This document shows, in pieces, positions 1 to 10,652 of a stretch of DNA of 64,000 bases. The notes beneath the pieces are model-generated. The model did not search any database and was not told the origin of the DNA. It saw only the letters and a list, made by a program, of their open reading frames with translations. The DNA lies in contig CAKKTI010000019.1 of assembly GCA_920105805.1 (NCBI GenBank), positions 1 to 64,000 of the forward strand, given 5' to 3'. Position numbers and translations under genes: made by a program. Position 1 is the first letter of the stretch. Every line of letters begins with the position of its first letter. This DNA is from Condylostoma magnum (lineage: Eukaryota > Ciliophora > Heterotrichea > Heterotrichida > Condylostomatidae).

Positions 1-150
1 TAATTTATTATATTTTAGCAAAATGGGTAATCAGTATAATGCATTGAGAATAAACTCCGTAAAAATAATTCGAAATATCTTAATCTATCCGTCCTCGTAC
101 ATTTCAACTACTTGCTTGAATTGAGTTCCTTATATAAGTTGTTTGTATGA

Positions 151-600
151 GATAATTCCAGGTTTATTGATCTTAATGAGCTTTAATAAGAGCTTATGAA
201 AGATTGATTATTTAAAAATAGATTGAAAGATTTCATTATAAGAGATTCACAGCTTGGTGGTAGGCCGAAAGATAAAAAGGAACTTTATAAAATACTAAAA
301 CTATTGCAACCATTAAAATGACTAATTTAGAGAAATTGAAAATGATCTTGAAGCTATCTTAAGTAAACATCTCTGTGAAAAATCTAGGAAAATCAAAGTT
401 AAATTAAGTAGCTAATTAAAGAATGCTAAAGATGTAAATGCAAGTGATATAAAACTTCCAAGTTTCCTAAAATTGAAGACTTAGTGTAATTATAGCATAC
501 TTCTTGATTGGAAATTCAGAGCTACAAATGGTTTATGTCTATGCTACAATTCCCTATGTTCAATCTAAATGATCAAGAGAGTTTAACTTACTAGAGTTAG
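151..600 (+). pseudogene. Decayed EF-hand protein gene fragment, array unit 1
   Basis: Reading the plus strand gives pieces in different frames that match the intact EF-hand protein at 53656-55311. They are DNSRFIDLNELQQ (EF loop 1 in the intact gene is DRDNSGFIDLNE), then FTAWWQAERQ (intact FKAWWKAGRQ), TNLEKL (intact ANLELL) and VNISV (intact VNISVGN). Frames shift between pieces and the 5' part of the gene is absent, since the match begins right after the unit junction. I see no continuous product. Confidence 0.75.
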
Positions 601-966
601 AATCTATAAAGCATATGAACAGCACAAATAATATATTTCAAAAAGGACTGGCCTATATCTGATAAAATAGCTAATTAATAAAGGTAAAATCAAATACTAG
701 GAGTTGTTTGCTCTGTATATTAATTAATATATAATAAGTATTATAGAGAAAGTCGTAGGATAGTAATGGTAATGAAACCTTAGATTATTTGCAAAATTGT
801 TGAATTGAAGTTTTAAGATTAATCACCTTTACAATATAATTTATTAAATGTATTTGAATTATGCCAATAAATAATGTATATTGGTCTACTTATAGTTAAT
901 TCTGTATGAAATGGAGTTAATAGTAAAACAGATCATATAATAATTCCAATTTTATTAAACTAATCT
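601..966. other. Spacer of array unit 1
   Basis: This AT-rich stretch lies between the EF-hand fragment and the protease 3' end. It aligns with the same part of units 2 and 3 with several indels, and I see no protein similarity. The first part may still be eroded EF-hand gene. Confidence 0.5.
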
Positions 967-2151
967 TTAACGAAATAGGAAACACTTAAAATCTTCAATC
1001 GATTCAAATAAAATTTATGGTTATGCAGGATTCATAAATTGATGTTATACTCTTCTAATTTCCTCAAATCTATCAATATATAGAGGAATACTACAATTAT
1101 AGTTTAATAATTGCTTTGCAGGATAATTTACTAGTAATTAAGTTATTTACTCCATGCAATCCTCCTCAACATCTTCAATTCAATCAATGCTTAAATCATC
1201 TAAATATGATTATAGTAAGCTAACTAAGTAGTGATTTTAACCACATGACTACATAATTTATCGTATCAGATTCTCAGCCTCTTCCTTATATCCCCTTTAG
1301 AGATAGCTTTATATTCTAGTCAGTTGCCATTATCCAAAGACTGGGCATGTTCCTACATGAACTCCCATTACTTTTGTTTCTCCATTCACTTCAATAAGAA
1401 CAGGCCCACCTGACATTCCAAAGGCTGTTGATGATCTAATGTCAATAGTTTAATCACCCCCACCATAACTTAGAATATTTCCTTCTGATTTAATGAGTTA
1501 TTTGCCTCCCCAGAACGTTTAATCAATTTTCTTTTTTATTTACTATTAATCATCCCCCCGACCGATTAGGATTGGAGTAATTGTACTATAATATTGTTTT
1601 ATGGAAGGATATCCCATAATTATAGCTCTATTAGCTTATTCAGCTTCATCTGGAGTAGCAATCTATAGAGAAAATGATGCATATTCAGGAGAATTTATAG
1701 GTGCAAGAATAGCACACAAGACAACATCATCAGCTAGGGCTAATACTTGACCATTTATGCTTACAACCTATCGATTAATATCATGATAAGATTATAAGGG
1801 ATAGATTCCAATTTTATTGATTTTATTATCTTCATTTTGATTAAAATGAGCGAGTTTTCTTCTAAATTATATTTTTGTACCTTCCATAAAGCAATGGGCC
1901 GCTGTTAGGGCTAACCCAATGATGCGTTAATTGCCTAAATAATACTGTTAATCTAAACAAGCAATCATGAAGAAAGTACCTATATCACAGATAGTGCCAA
2001 CTTTCCCTATCATGAAATCATCTTATTAAGGAATGTAAGTTTGTTAATCAGTTAATATAAGGGTTTCTACCTTTTTCGAAGCTATAGAGTCTCCTATTCC
2101 AGACTTAATTATAGTTATAGTTTATAAGGGGCTAAAGTCTATATCGGTCAT
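967..2151 (-). CDS. Trypsin-like serine protease, array copy 1
   Basis: A predicted 394-aa S1-like peptidase. The triad is visible: His86 in LTAAHC, Asp142 in ADDVVLCAI and Ser247 in FGMSGGPVL. There is no signal peptide, so it is probably intracellular. A C-terminal region of about 140 aa follows the protease domain and has no match I recognise. Gln is written mostly as TAA or TAG. The start ATG is shared by all three copies, followed by DIDFSPLQTI. The TAA stop is placed where similarity to copies 2 and 3 fades, so the end is uncertain. Compared with copies 2 and 3 this copy has many silent and some amino-acid changes but keeps the frame, which suggests it is under selection. The substrate is unknown. 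Confidence 0.75.
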
Positions 2152-2325
2152 TTCAGTTTAGACTAATTTATCAATCTTTAGCAAAAAGGATAATTAGTAG
2201 TAAATAATGAAATGTAAATATAATGAATAACAAGATAAAATAATTCAAAATATCTTAATCTATCAGTCCACATGCATCATAACTGCTAGCATCATTTAAG
2301 TTTCTTATTTCAGTTATTTGTATGA

Positions 2326-2760
2326 GATAATTATAGATTCATTGATCTTAATGAGGTTGAGTAAGGGCTTATGAAATTGTAAATTAATTATTTAAAAATA
2401 GATAGAAAGATTTTATTATAAGATAGTCAAGCTTGGTGATAAGTAGTAATATATAGAAAGGACTTCTTCAAGTGTAAAAGCTATTGAAACAATTAAAAAG
2501 ACTAATCAAGAGAACTTAAAAATAATACTGAACCTATTTTATGTAAACATCTCTGTGGAAATCTAGGAAAATCAAATTTATATAAAGGAGCTAATTAAAG
2601 AATGGAAAAAGGTAAACGCAAGTGGTATAAGGCTTCAAAAATTCCTAAAATTGATGACTTGGGGCAAAGATAGCTATACTCCTTGATTGGAAATTCAAAG
2701 CTACAAATGGGTATGATCAAGAGAGTTTAAACTTACTAGAGTTAACATCCATAAGATATA
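2326..2760 (+). pseudogene. Decayed EF-hand protein gene fragment, array unit 2
   Basis: The plus strand begins with DNYRFIDLNE, the same EF loop 1 as in unit 1, directly after the junction with the RBR tail near 2304. Further on, the DNA around 2690-2710 corresponds to the LDWKFKATNG segment of the intact gene at 53656-55311. Indels of one base relative to units 1 and 3 show that it is not kept as a coding frame. Confidence 0.7.
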
Positions 2761-3264
2761 GTATAAAATAAAAATAACATATTGTTAAAAAGGACTTACC
2801 TAAATCAGATAACAATAGCTAATTAATCAAGGCAAAATCAATTACTAGGAATTGCCCGGGCAATTGAAGTATGAATTCATGTAGAATAAAAATCATAAGG
2901 AAAATAATAAATTATAGTAATAAAACTTAATCTTACATATGCATCAGAATTAGTAAAGCTATTCTGCTCAATAAAGCATTAATATTAAGAGAGACATTTA
3001 AAATAAGAAACAGTGTAAGCTTTTAAGATAATATCTTTAAAAATCAAATACTAATATGGCTAAAGCATGATTAAGTAATTAACACAAATTAAAGCATATT
3101 ACTTATTATATAATAGGATACAATCAACTATTTATATTATCTAATAGATTTATTAAATGTATGTGACTTACAAATTATTCTTACTAATCTACATATAGTT
3201 AATAGTAGAACAGACTATGTATAAAACTATAATACTTATTTTATAAAACTAACTATTAATGAAT
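2761..3264. other. Spacer of array unit 2
   Basis: An AT-rich stretch upstream of the protease 3' end. From about 2955 it is almost base-for-base the same as 5281 onward in unit 3. I see no coding signal. Confidence 0.5.
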
Positions 3265-4452
3265 CTAATCTTGGAATAGGAGATATTTAAAATGATCAAT
3301 CGATTCAAACTTATTTGATGATAGTGCACCACTCATGAATTTATCTTATACCCTTCGAATTTCCTCAAATCTATCAATATATAGAGGAATACTACAATTA
3401 TAGTTTAATAATTGTTTTACAGGATGATTTACTAGTAATTAGGTCATCTACTTCCTACAATCTTTTATAATATATGTAATTTAATTAGATTATATCCAAT
3501 AGCAATATTTCCTTAGTAAACCAGACAAATAACTATTACCATCGCATGACTACATAATTTATCGTATCAGATTCTCAGCCTCTTCCTTATATCCTCTTTA
3601 GAGATAGCTTTATATTTTAGTCAGCTGCCATTAACCAAAAACAGGGCATGCTCCCGCATGAATTCCCATTACCTTTATTTCTCCATTTACTTCGATAAGG
3701 ACAGGGCTTCCTGACATTCCAGCTGATGTTGAAGCTCTGATATCAATAGTCCAATTTTCCCCACCATAACCTAAAACATTTCCTTCTGATTTAATGAGTT
3801 AATTGCCTCCCCAGAACGTTTAATCAATTTTCTATTTTATATAATCTTCATCATAACCCTAACCAATTAAAACTGGAGCAATTTCACTATAATGTTTGTT
3901 TATGGAAGGATATCCCATAATTGTAGCTCTATTAGCTTATTCGGCTTCATCTGGAGTAGCAATCTATAGAGAAAATGATGCATATTCAGGATGATTTACA
4001 GGTGCAAGAATAGCACACAAGACAACATCATCTGCTAGGGCTAATACTTGACCATTTATGCTTACAACCTATCGATTAATATCATGATAAAATTATAAGG
4101 GATAGATTCCAATTTTATTGATTTTCTTTTCTTCATTTTTATTGAAATGAGCGAGTTTTCTTCTAAATTATATTATTGTACCTTCCATAAAGCAATGGGC
4201 CGCTGTTAGGGCTAACCCAATGATGCGTTAATTGCCTACATAACACCGCTAATCTAGACAAGCAATCATGAAGAAAGTACCTATCTTATAGATGATTCCA
4301 ACTTTCCCAATCATAAAATCATCTTATTAAGGAATATAAGTTTCCTAATCAGCTAATATGCATGCACCAATCTCTTTAGAAACTATAACATCTCCTATTC
4401 CGCACTTCATTATTTTTATAGTTTAGAAGGGGCTAATGTCTATATCGGTCAT
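3265..4452 (-). CDS. Trypsin-like serine protease, array copy 2
   Basis: A predicted 395-aa protein with the same layout as copy 1: TAAHC, ADDVVLCAI and GMSGGPVL triad segments and the same start context. It looks identical or almost identical to copy 3, far closer than to copy 1. The TAG stop is placed after LLFQD, where the alignment with copy 1 breaks down. The function is inferred only from the protease fold. Three or more copies suggest a dosage effect or a rapidly changing family. Confidence 0.75.
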
Positions 4453-4627
4453 TTCAGTTTAGACTAATTTATTAATTTTTAGCAAAATGGATAAATATGA
4501 GTAAATTATACACTGCAAATATTAATTAATAACAAGATAAAGATTATCCTAACTATCTCAGCCTATTAGTACCACATGCAGCACAACTACTAGCTTGATT
4601 TGAGTTCCTTATTTTAGTTGTTTGTAT

Positions 4628-5100
4628 GATATAATTACAGATTCATTAATCTAAATGAGCTTTAATAAGGGCTTATAAAATTATAAATTGATTATTCCAA
4701 ACATAGATAGAAAGATTTCTTTATAAGATAGTCAAAGCTCGGTTATAGGTAGGAAGAAATATAAGGAACTTCTTCCATGTAAAACTATCGAACCTACTAA
4801 AAAGACTAATTTAGAGAACTTGAAAATAATCTTAGAGCTATCTTAAATAAACATTTCTGTGGGAAATCTAGAAGATAATCTGATTATAAGTCAGACTAGA
4901 GAAATTAAAGTTAAATGAGGTAGCTAATTAAGAGAATGCTAAAGATGTAAATGCAATTCAAGGAGTAAAAGCTTATAAACTTCCTAAGATAGATGACTTG
5001 GGGTAAAGATAGCTATACTCCTTGATTGGAAATTCAAAGCTACAAATGGGTATGATCAAGAGAGTTTAAACTTACTAAGGTTAACACCCATAAGATATAG
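4628..5100 (+). pseudogene. Decayed EF-hand protein gene fragment, array unit 3
   Basis: The longest readable piece is SQDRWLGVKIAILLDWKFKA around 4990-5045. It matches SQDRRLGAMIAMVLDWKFRA of the intact EF-hand gene at 53656-55311. Upstream, TNLENL and INISVGN also match. The EF loop itself is shifted out of frame here (DIITDS where unit 1 has DNSRF). The fragment starts at the unit junction (about 4607) and lacks the 5' half of the gene. Confidence 0.8.
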
Positions 5101-5590
5101 TATAAAGTAAAAATAACATATTGTTAAAAAGGACTTACCTAAATCAGATAAAAATAGCTAATTAATCAAGGTAAAATCAATTACTAGGAATTGTCCGGGC
5201 AATTTAAGTATGAGTTAATGTAGAATAAAAATCATAAGGAAAGTAATAAAACTTAATCTTACATATGCATCAAAATTAGTAAAGCTATTCTGCTCAATAA
5301 AGCATTAATATTAAGAGAGACATTTAAAATAAGAAACAGTGTAAGCTTTTAAGATAATATCTTTAAAAATCAAATACTAATATGGCTAAAGCATGATTAA
5401 GTAATTAACACAAATTAAAGCATATTACTTATTATATAATAGGATACAATCAACTATTTATATTATCTAATAGATTTATTAAATGTATGTGACTTACAAA
5501 TTATTCTTACTAATCTACATATAGTTAATAGTAGAACAGACTATGTATAAAACTATAATACTTATTTTATAAAACTAACTATTAATGAAT
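5101..5590. other. Spacer of array unit 3
   Basis: An AT-rich sequence nearly identical to 2775-3264 of unit 2. I see nothing coding or structured in it. Confidence 0.5.
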
Positions 5591-6778
5591 CTAATCTTGG
5601 AATAGGAGATATTTAAAATGATCAATCGATTCAAACTTATTTGATGATAGTGCACCACTCATGAATTTATCTTATACCCTTCGAATTTCCTCAAATCTAT
5701 CAATATATAGAGGAATACTACAATTATAGTTTAATAATTGTTTTACAGGATGATTTACTAGTAATTAGGTCATCTACTTCCTACAATCTTTTATAATATA
5801 TGTAATTTAATTAGATTATATCCAATAGCAATATTTCCTTAGTAAACCAGACAAATAACTATTACCATCGCATGACTACATAATTTATCGTATCAGATTC
5901 TCAGCCTCTTCCTTATATCCTCTTTAGAGATAGCTTTATATTTTAGTCAGCTGCCATTAACCAAAAACAGGGCATGCTCCCGCATGAATTCCCATTACCT
6001 TTATTTCTCCATTTACTTCGATAAGGACAGGGCTTCCTGACATTCCAGCTGATGTTGAAGCTCTGATATCAATAGTCCAATTTTCCCCACCATAACCTAA
6101 AACATTTCCTTCTGATTTAATGAGTTAATTGCCTCCCCAGAACGTTTAATCAATTTTCTATTTTATATAATCTTCATCATAACCCTAACCAATTAAAACT
6201 GGAGCAATTTCACTATAATGTTTGTTTATGGAAGGATATCCCATAATTGTAGCTCTATTAGCTTATTCGGCTTCATCTGGAGTAGCAATCTATAGAGAAA
6301 ATGATGCATATTCAGGATGATTTACAGGTGCAAGAATAGCACACAAGACAACATCATCTGCTAGGGCTAATACTTGACCATTTATGCTTACAACCTATCG
6401 ATTAATATCATGATAAAATTATAAGGGATAGATTCCAATTTTATTGATTTTCTTTTCTTCATTTTTATTGAAATGAGCGAGTTTTCTTCTAAATTATATT
6501 ATTGTACCTTCCATAAAGCAATGGGCCGCTGTTAGGGCTAACCCAATGATGCGTTAATTGCCTACATAACACCGCTAATCTAGACAAGCAATCATGAAGA
6601 AAGTACCTATCTTATAGATGATTCCAACTTTCCCAATCATAAAATCATCTTATTAAGGAATATAAGTTTCCTAATCAGCTAATATGCATGCACCAATCTC
6701 TTTAGAAACTATAACATCTCCTATTCCGCACTTCATTATTTTTATAGTTTAGAAGGGGCTAATGTCTATATCGGTCAT
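5591..6778 (-). CDS. Trypsin-like serine protease, array copy 3
   Basis: The same predicted 395-aa protease as copy 2, shifted by exactly 2326 bp, with the His, Asp and Ser triad motifs intact. Only about 100 bp separate its start from the 3' end of the RBR gene. The near identity with copy 2 over about 1.5 kb, against the visible divergence from copy 1, points to a recent duplication or gene conversion. End placed as in copy 2. Confidence 0.75.
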
Positions 6779-6878
6779 TTCAGTTTAGACTAATTTACTA
6801 ACATTTAGCAAAATGGATAAATATGAGTAAATTATACACTGCAAATATTAATGAATAACAAGATAAAGATTATCCTAA

Positions 6879-8486
6879 CTATCTCAGCCTATTAGTACCA
6901 CATGCAGCACAACTACTAGCTTGATTTGAGTTCATAAGTGTACATGCACTACATATCCAATTATCATACTACTCTTCTATAAATATAGAGTCTTCTTCCT
7001 CATCATTATCTACAATATCAGGAAATCCTTCTTCCATATTGTCCCTGCAGTTGATGAATTATTCTTTTACAGTACCTGCAAGCTACACAAGTTCACCTTT
7101 CTTATCAAAGAATTATGAAGATAATTGAACAATAGGCTAATATTCTACAAATTCAATCAAATCTATGTCAGACCTTTTATCAAGAATATCTAAGGTTTCT
7201 TCTAATTATCCTTATATAAATTCATAGTATTATATCTTTGCTTTACTTCTTAAAAAATAACCAAAAGGATAGGAAAAGCACAGCATACGTCTTCCAGATA
7301 TTATTTGATCTGCTATATCTAATAAGAAATTTAGATCATTATAACATTAGTTTCCTATCAACCCTAATACTTATTCGATTTTGATTTAAAGGCTTTCTTT
7401 TTTCCTCTATGCGAATTTTATTGAGTTTTTATGATCCATAAACCTATTTGAGTAATGATCAAATCGCTTTAGATTTTACTGTGCTCTGTACTTCTTCTCC
7501 TCCTCTTCTGTATAAACTCCCCTTTACCGATCTTATGAATATTTGTTGCATCTATAGTATCCCCCTGTTTGTGATCCATGTTCAGCCCATGGCCCTAAAC
7601 ACAACCAGCAAAACTCATACCTACACTTGCATGTCATATGCATACACCCTTCATTTTTCTGTATAACACTTTCGCACTTAGGACATCTTTTAGTATTTGC
7701 CATAATCCAAATATCATTAGCATCTCCTTTATCAGAGAAAAGTCCATTTCATTTAACGAATTCTTCACAGCTTAGGGGAGAATGTGACTCATTTTGACAC
7801 TTAAAACACCAGGAAAACCCACATTGACAATAAATATTACGTTGTTTGATCTTATTGTATTAAGCGGCGTACTTACAGTCTGGAGCAGGGCACCATTTAA
7901 CACTTACATTTTCTTCTACAAATGCTCTAAGTAAGAAAAACTTGTACTTTTTATATAGATCTGTGCTTACTAAATCCTTTACTAGCTCTTAGGAAATGAC
8001 TAACTAGCACTCATACATAGGACATGTAGCAAATACACAATTTCCTCCCTGATAGATAGCAGCTTAAATATACCCAGCATAACACTCCTTGCAAAAGATA
8101 TGCTAACACTCTAATCCTACAAACTCTGTACTGTTCTTCTACATGTAACAAGAATTACAAAGAATTTCTTGCTGAGAATCCATATATGAATTAGATCTTT
8201 AAAAGCATATAATATCATCATCTCTACAATTCAGAAAACTATTAATAGCATCTTAAGTATTCCATTAATGCTTCCTTAGTAGAAGACATGCCTGATGTGC
8301 ATTTAACCCAAGTTCATCTTCTATAGCTGTAATAGCTTTCATTTGATTTCTAGCTAATTCCTTTTCATCTAGAAGAATATAAGATTGTCCCCTAGTCATC
8401 TCAATTTGCATTGCATCCAAGTCCTCACTTTACTCGCTCTCAGATGAGCTTCATTCTTCACTAAACTCTTCATTTGAACTATCCAT
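6879..8486 (-). CDS. Ariadne-type RBR E3 ubiquitin ligase with C-terminal RanBP2 zinc finger (paralogue 1)
   Basis: A predicted 535-aa ligase of the RING-between-RING class, in which ubiquitin passes from an E2 to a catalytic Cys in RING2 before the substrate. Order of parts: acidic N-terminus; UBA-like segment ([18 protein letters not shown]); RING1 ([10 protein letters not shown]...[13 protein letters not shown]); IBR (KWCPAPDC...[11 protein letters not shown]); RING2 with the catalytic-type Cys in NEGCMHMTC and a final EFCWLC; a helical Ariadne region; and a C-terminal NZF/RanBP2 finger (WICSACT...CAAC). Plant Ariadne proteins have the same C-terminal finger. The start aligns with the paralogue 8493-10130, whose stop is 6 nt upstream. 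Its last ~65 nt are copied at each unit boundary of the left-hand array. The stop TAG is followed by TTA. Confidence 0.88.
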
Positions 8487-8492
8487 TTTTTA

Positions 8493-10130
8493 CTAAGTAA
8501 CTCTAGGAGCTTCGCATATTGCACAAGCATTATCTTCTTCCTCATTTGCAAATGTGCAAACTCCACACATCCAATGGCCTTCATAAATGTTATCATCCTC
8601 ACTGATTTGAGGTAGAAGGCTGTGAACGGCTGTGGTGATAAGACTCTTTATATAAGAATCAGATTCTACTGCCTCTTTGATTTCAGGAAAACCCTCTTCC
8701 ATTTATTCACAGCATCTTTAGAAATGCTCATTTACTATATTAGCCAAATCTAAAAGTTGTAAACGTTTGGCATAAAACTCGTTGGTTAGTTAGACTTAGG
8801 AATGGGACCAAATGTACTCATCTAGGTTTAGATCTGATTGTTTATCTAGCATTTCTAATGTACGCTCCAATTCGCCTTAAATAAACTGATAGAATTAGAC
8901 TTTAGCTCCATTTGTAATGAAATAACCAAGAGGATACGAATACGCAAGTACTCTTCTCGATTCGATAATCTAATCACATATCTAGCTGAAAAACGCTAAG
9001 TCCTCAGGGTTTACATTATTAGACATCTTCATGATCTATGCTATTTAAGTCTCAAATTTTTACTTTTTTTCTTGAGCAAATTTAATAGAATTTCTATGGT
9101 TTACGAATCTGTCAGAATAATGGTTGAATCTTTCCATACTTTTAATAGCCATAGTTTTCTTAGCCTCCTCTTCCCTATACTCCCCTCTTTACAACTTGTC
9201 CTGATATATATTGCATGCATAATACCCTCCAGTACTAGTCCCATGTTCACTCCAAGGTCCCGTGCACAGCCAGCAAAACTCATGCTTGCATTATCTACAA
9301 GTCATATGCATACATCCTTCATTTTTCTGTATAGGTGATTAGCAACCTGGGCACTTCTTTGTGTTGGCTATAATCCATACGTCATTTTAATCCCCTTTTC
9401 CCTTAAATAACTCATTCCACTTAGCTAATTTATTACAATCTAAAGGCTAGTGAGCTTCCAAAGAACACTTAAAACACCAACTATGTCCACACTTACATGT
9501 AATTGTCCTAGCTTTGAGTTTAGGATAATTAACAGCATACTAGCAATCAGGAGCAGGGCACCATTTAACCATCTGATTTTACTCTACAAACCCTCTTAAT
9601 AGGAAAAACTGATATCTTTTAAAGTCTTTATACGAAACTAAGGCCTTAAACATATCTTCAGACACTACAAACTCACATCCAAACATAGGGCAGGTTAAAT
9701 ATATGCATTCAGAGCCTTGTTATATAGAAGATTCTAAGAAACCTGTATAGCACGTTTTACAGAACATATGTCTACACTCTAACCCCACAAAGTAGCTTCC
9801 TTTATATGTAATACAACACAATGCACAGGTATGCTCTATATAAGGATCAATGCTTGACTACTGCCGCGTTAATAGAAGAATATGATCAGTATTACCATCA
9901 ATAAAGGTTTGTATTGCTTATTAAGTATCTCAACCATTATCTCTTAGTAACTTTGCTGATTGATCACTGTTTAAGCCTAAACTTTCAGAAATTTACTTGA
10001 TAGCATTGATTTACTTGAGCATTAAGTCTTTCTCATCCATTATTGCATAAGAGATCCCGCGAGATAATTAAGGCGTGTCATCTTCTTCCATAATCCACTC
10101 TTCATCACTCCAGTCACTTCAATCAGACAT
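8493..10130 (-). CDS. Ariadne-type RBR E3 ubiquitin ligase with C-terminal RanBP2 zinc finger (paralogue 2)
   Basis: A predicted 545-aa tandem paralogue of the gene at 6879-8486. RING1 begins [12 protein letters not shown], the IBR holds [11 protein letters not shown] and [15 protein letters not shown]2 has CPGC...NEGCMHMTC and EFCWLC, and the C-terminal finger reads [11 protein letters not shown]...CAICEAPR. The family ubiquitinates cullin-ligase-bound or other substrates; the target here is unknown. The chosen ATG ([11 protein letters not shown]) aligns with the N-terminus of paralogue 1. The frame is open further upstream without any ATG, but a different small gene (10133-10411) fills that space. 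The stop is read as TAG TAA just before the next gene's ATG. Confidence 0.88.
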
Positions 10131-10132
10131 TT

Positions 10133-10411
10133 TTAATTTATTATATAAAAGCGCTTGATCCTCATACTGCTGTTCCGTAAGGAAGTCTGTGAGGTTTGCT
10201 TCCTATATGAGTTTTGTCCCGCAGATTTCAAACTTCCTGAGGATCTGGAGCGACTATAATGGAGCTTTTTCAAATGATTTGTAGTAAAACGGGGCAATTA
10301 TGGAATTTTTACAAATTAGGCACTGCTTTAGACTTGTTGATTTGGCGTTTTTACCTATAGGGCGAATGTGTTGACTTTTTTAGGGTATTGTTTTACTTAT
10401 CTATTACGCAT
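10133..10411 (-). CDS. Small basic protein, unknown
   Basis: A predicted 92-aa Lys/Arg/Ser/Gln-rich protein beginning MRNRQVKQYPKK, with a serine-arginine patch (HYSRSRSSGSLKS). It was chosen because it has an ATG, a uniform basic composition and a TAA stop two bases before the ATG of the RBR gene, the usual spacing here. Another frame in the same stretch is also protein-like and in phase with the RBR gene but has no ATG. No similarity recognised; it could be RNA- or DNA-binding. Confidence 0.5.
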
Positions 10412-10652
10412 TTAGTATAGTTTTTCTATATATTGCTGAGTTAGGGAAATTTTTTCAATAATTTTTGGAGTTGTTATCTTTTATTACGATTTTATATTAA
10501 ACTAACGAGTCTTTTACCCCATGCAAAATTATTATTAATTTGTACTTTTTATTACATTACCTTTTTACTAGGTTTATCAAGGACTTAAATCAGGATCATC
10601 GAAAAATCTCTTCTTAGAAATATTTACATTTTACTCCATTTATTACTTATAT

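Larger units (their letters stand above)
1..6933. repeat. Tandem array of ~2.3-kb units (protease gene + EF-hand pseudogene + RBR gene tail)
   Basis: Three units can be aligned by eye, with right ends at about 2304, 4607 and 6933. A fourth right end lies at about 128, so the array continues left of the window. Each unit holds, from left to right, a decayed EF-hand gene fragment (+), a trypsin-like protease gene (-), and about 65 nt matching the last codons of the RBR ligase gene at 6879-8486. The spacing is 2326 bp between units 2 and 3 and about 2301 bp between units 1 and 2. From about 2955 and 5281 onward, units 2 and 3 are nearly identical, while unit 1 differs at many sites. The array looks like unequal duplication from inside an EF-hand gene to inside the RBR gene. 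Confidence 0.9.

Noticed and set aside
10140-10400. Higher-GC stretch considered as an RNA gene
   Set aside because: No tRNA-like boxes or clear folding seen; it reads as a small basic protein on the minus strand.
10131-10560. Long N-terminal extension of RBR paralogue 2 in the same frame
   Set aside because: No ATG in that frame; the ATG at 10130 aligns with paralogue 1; and another frame gives a small gene with its own ATG and a stop two bases before 10130.
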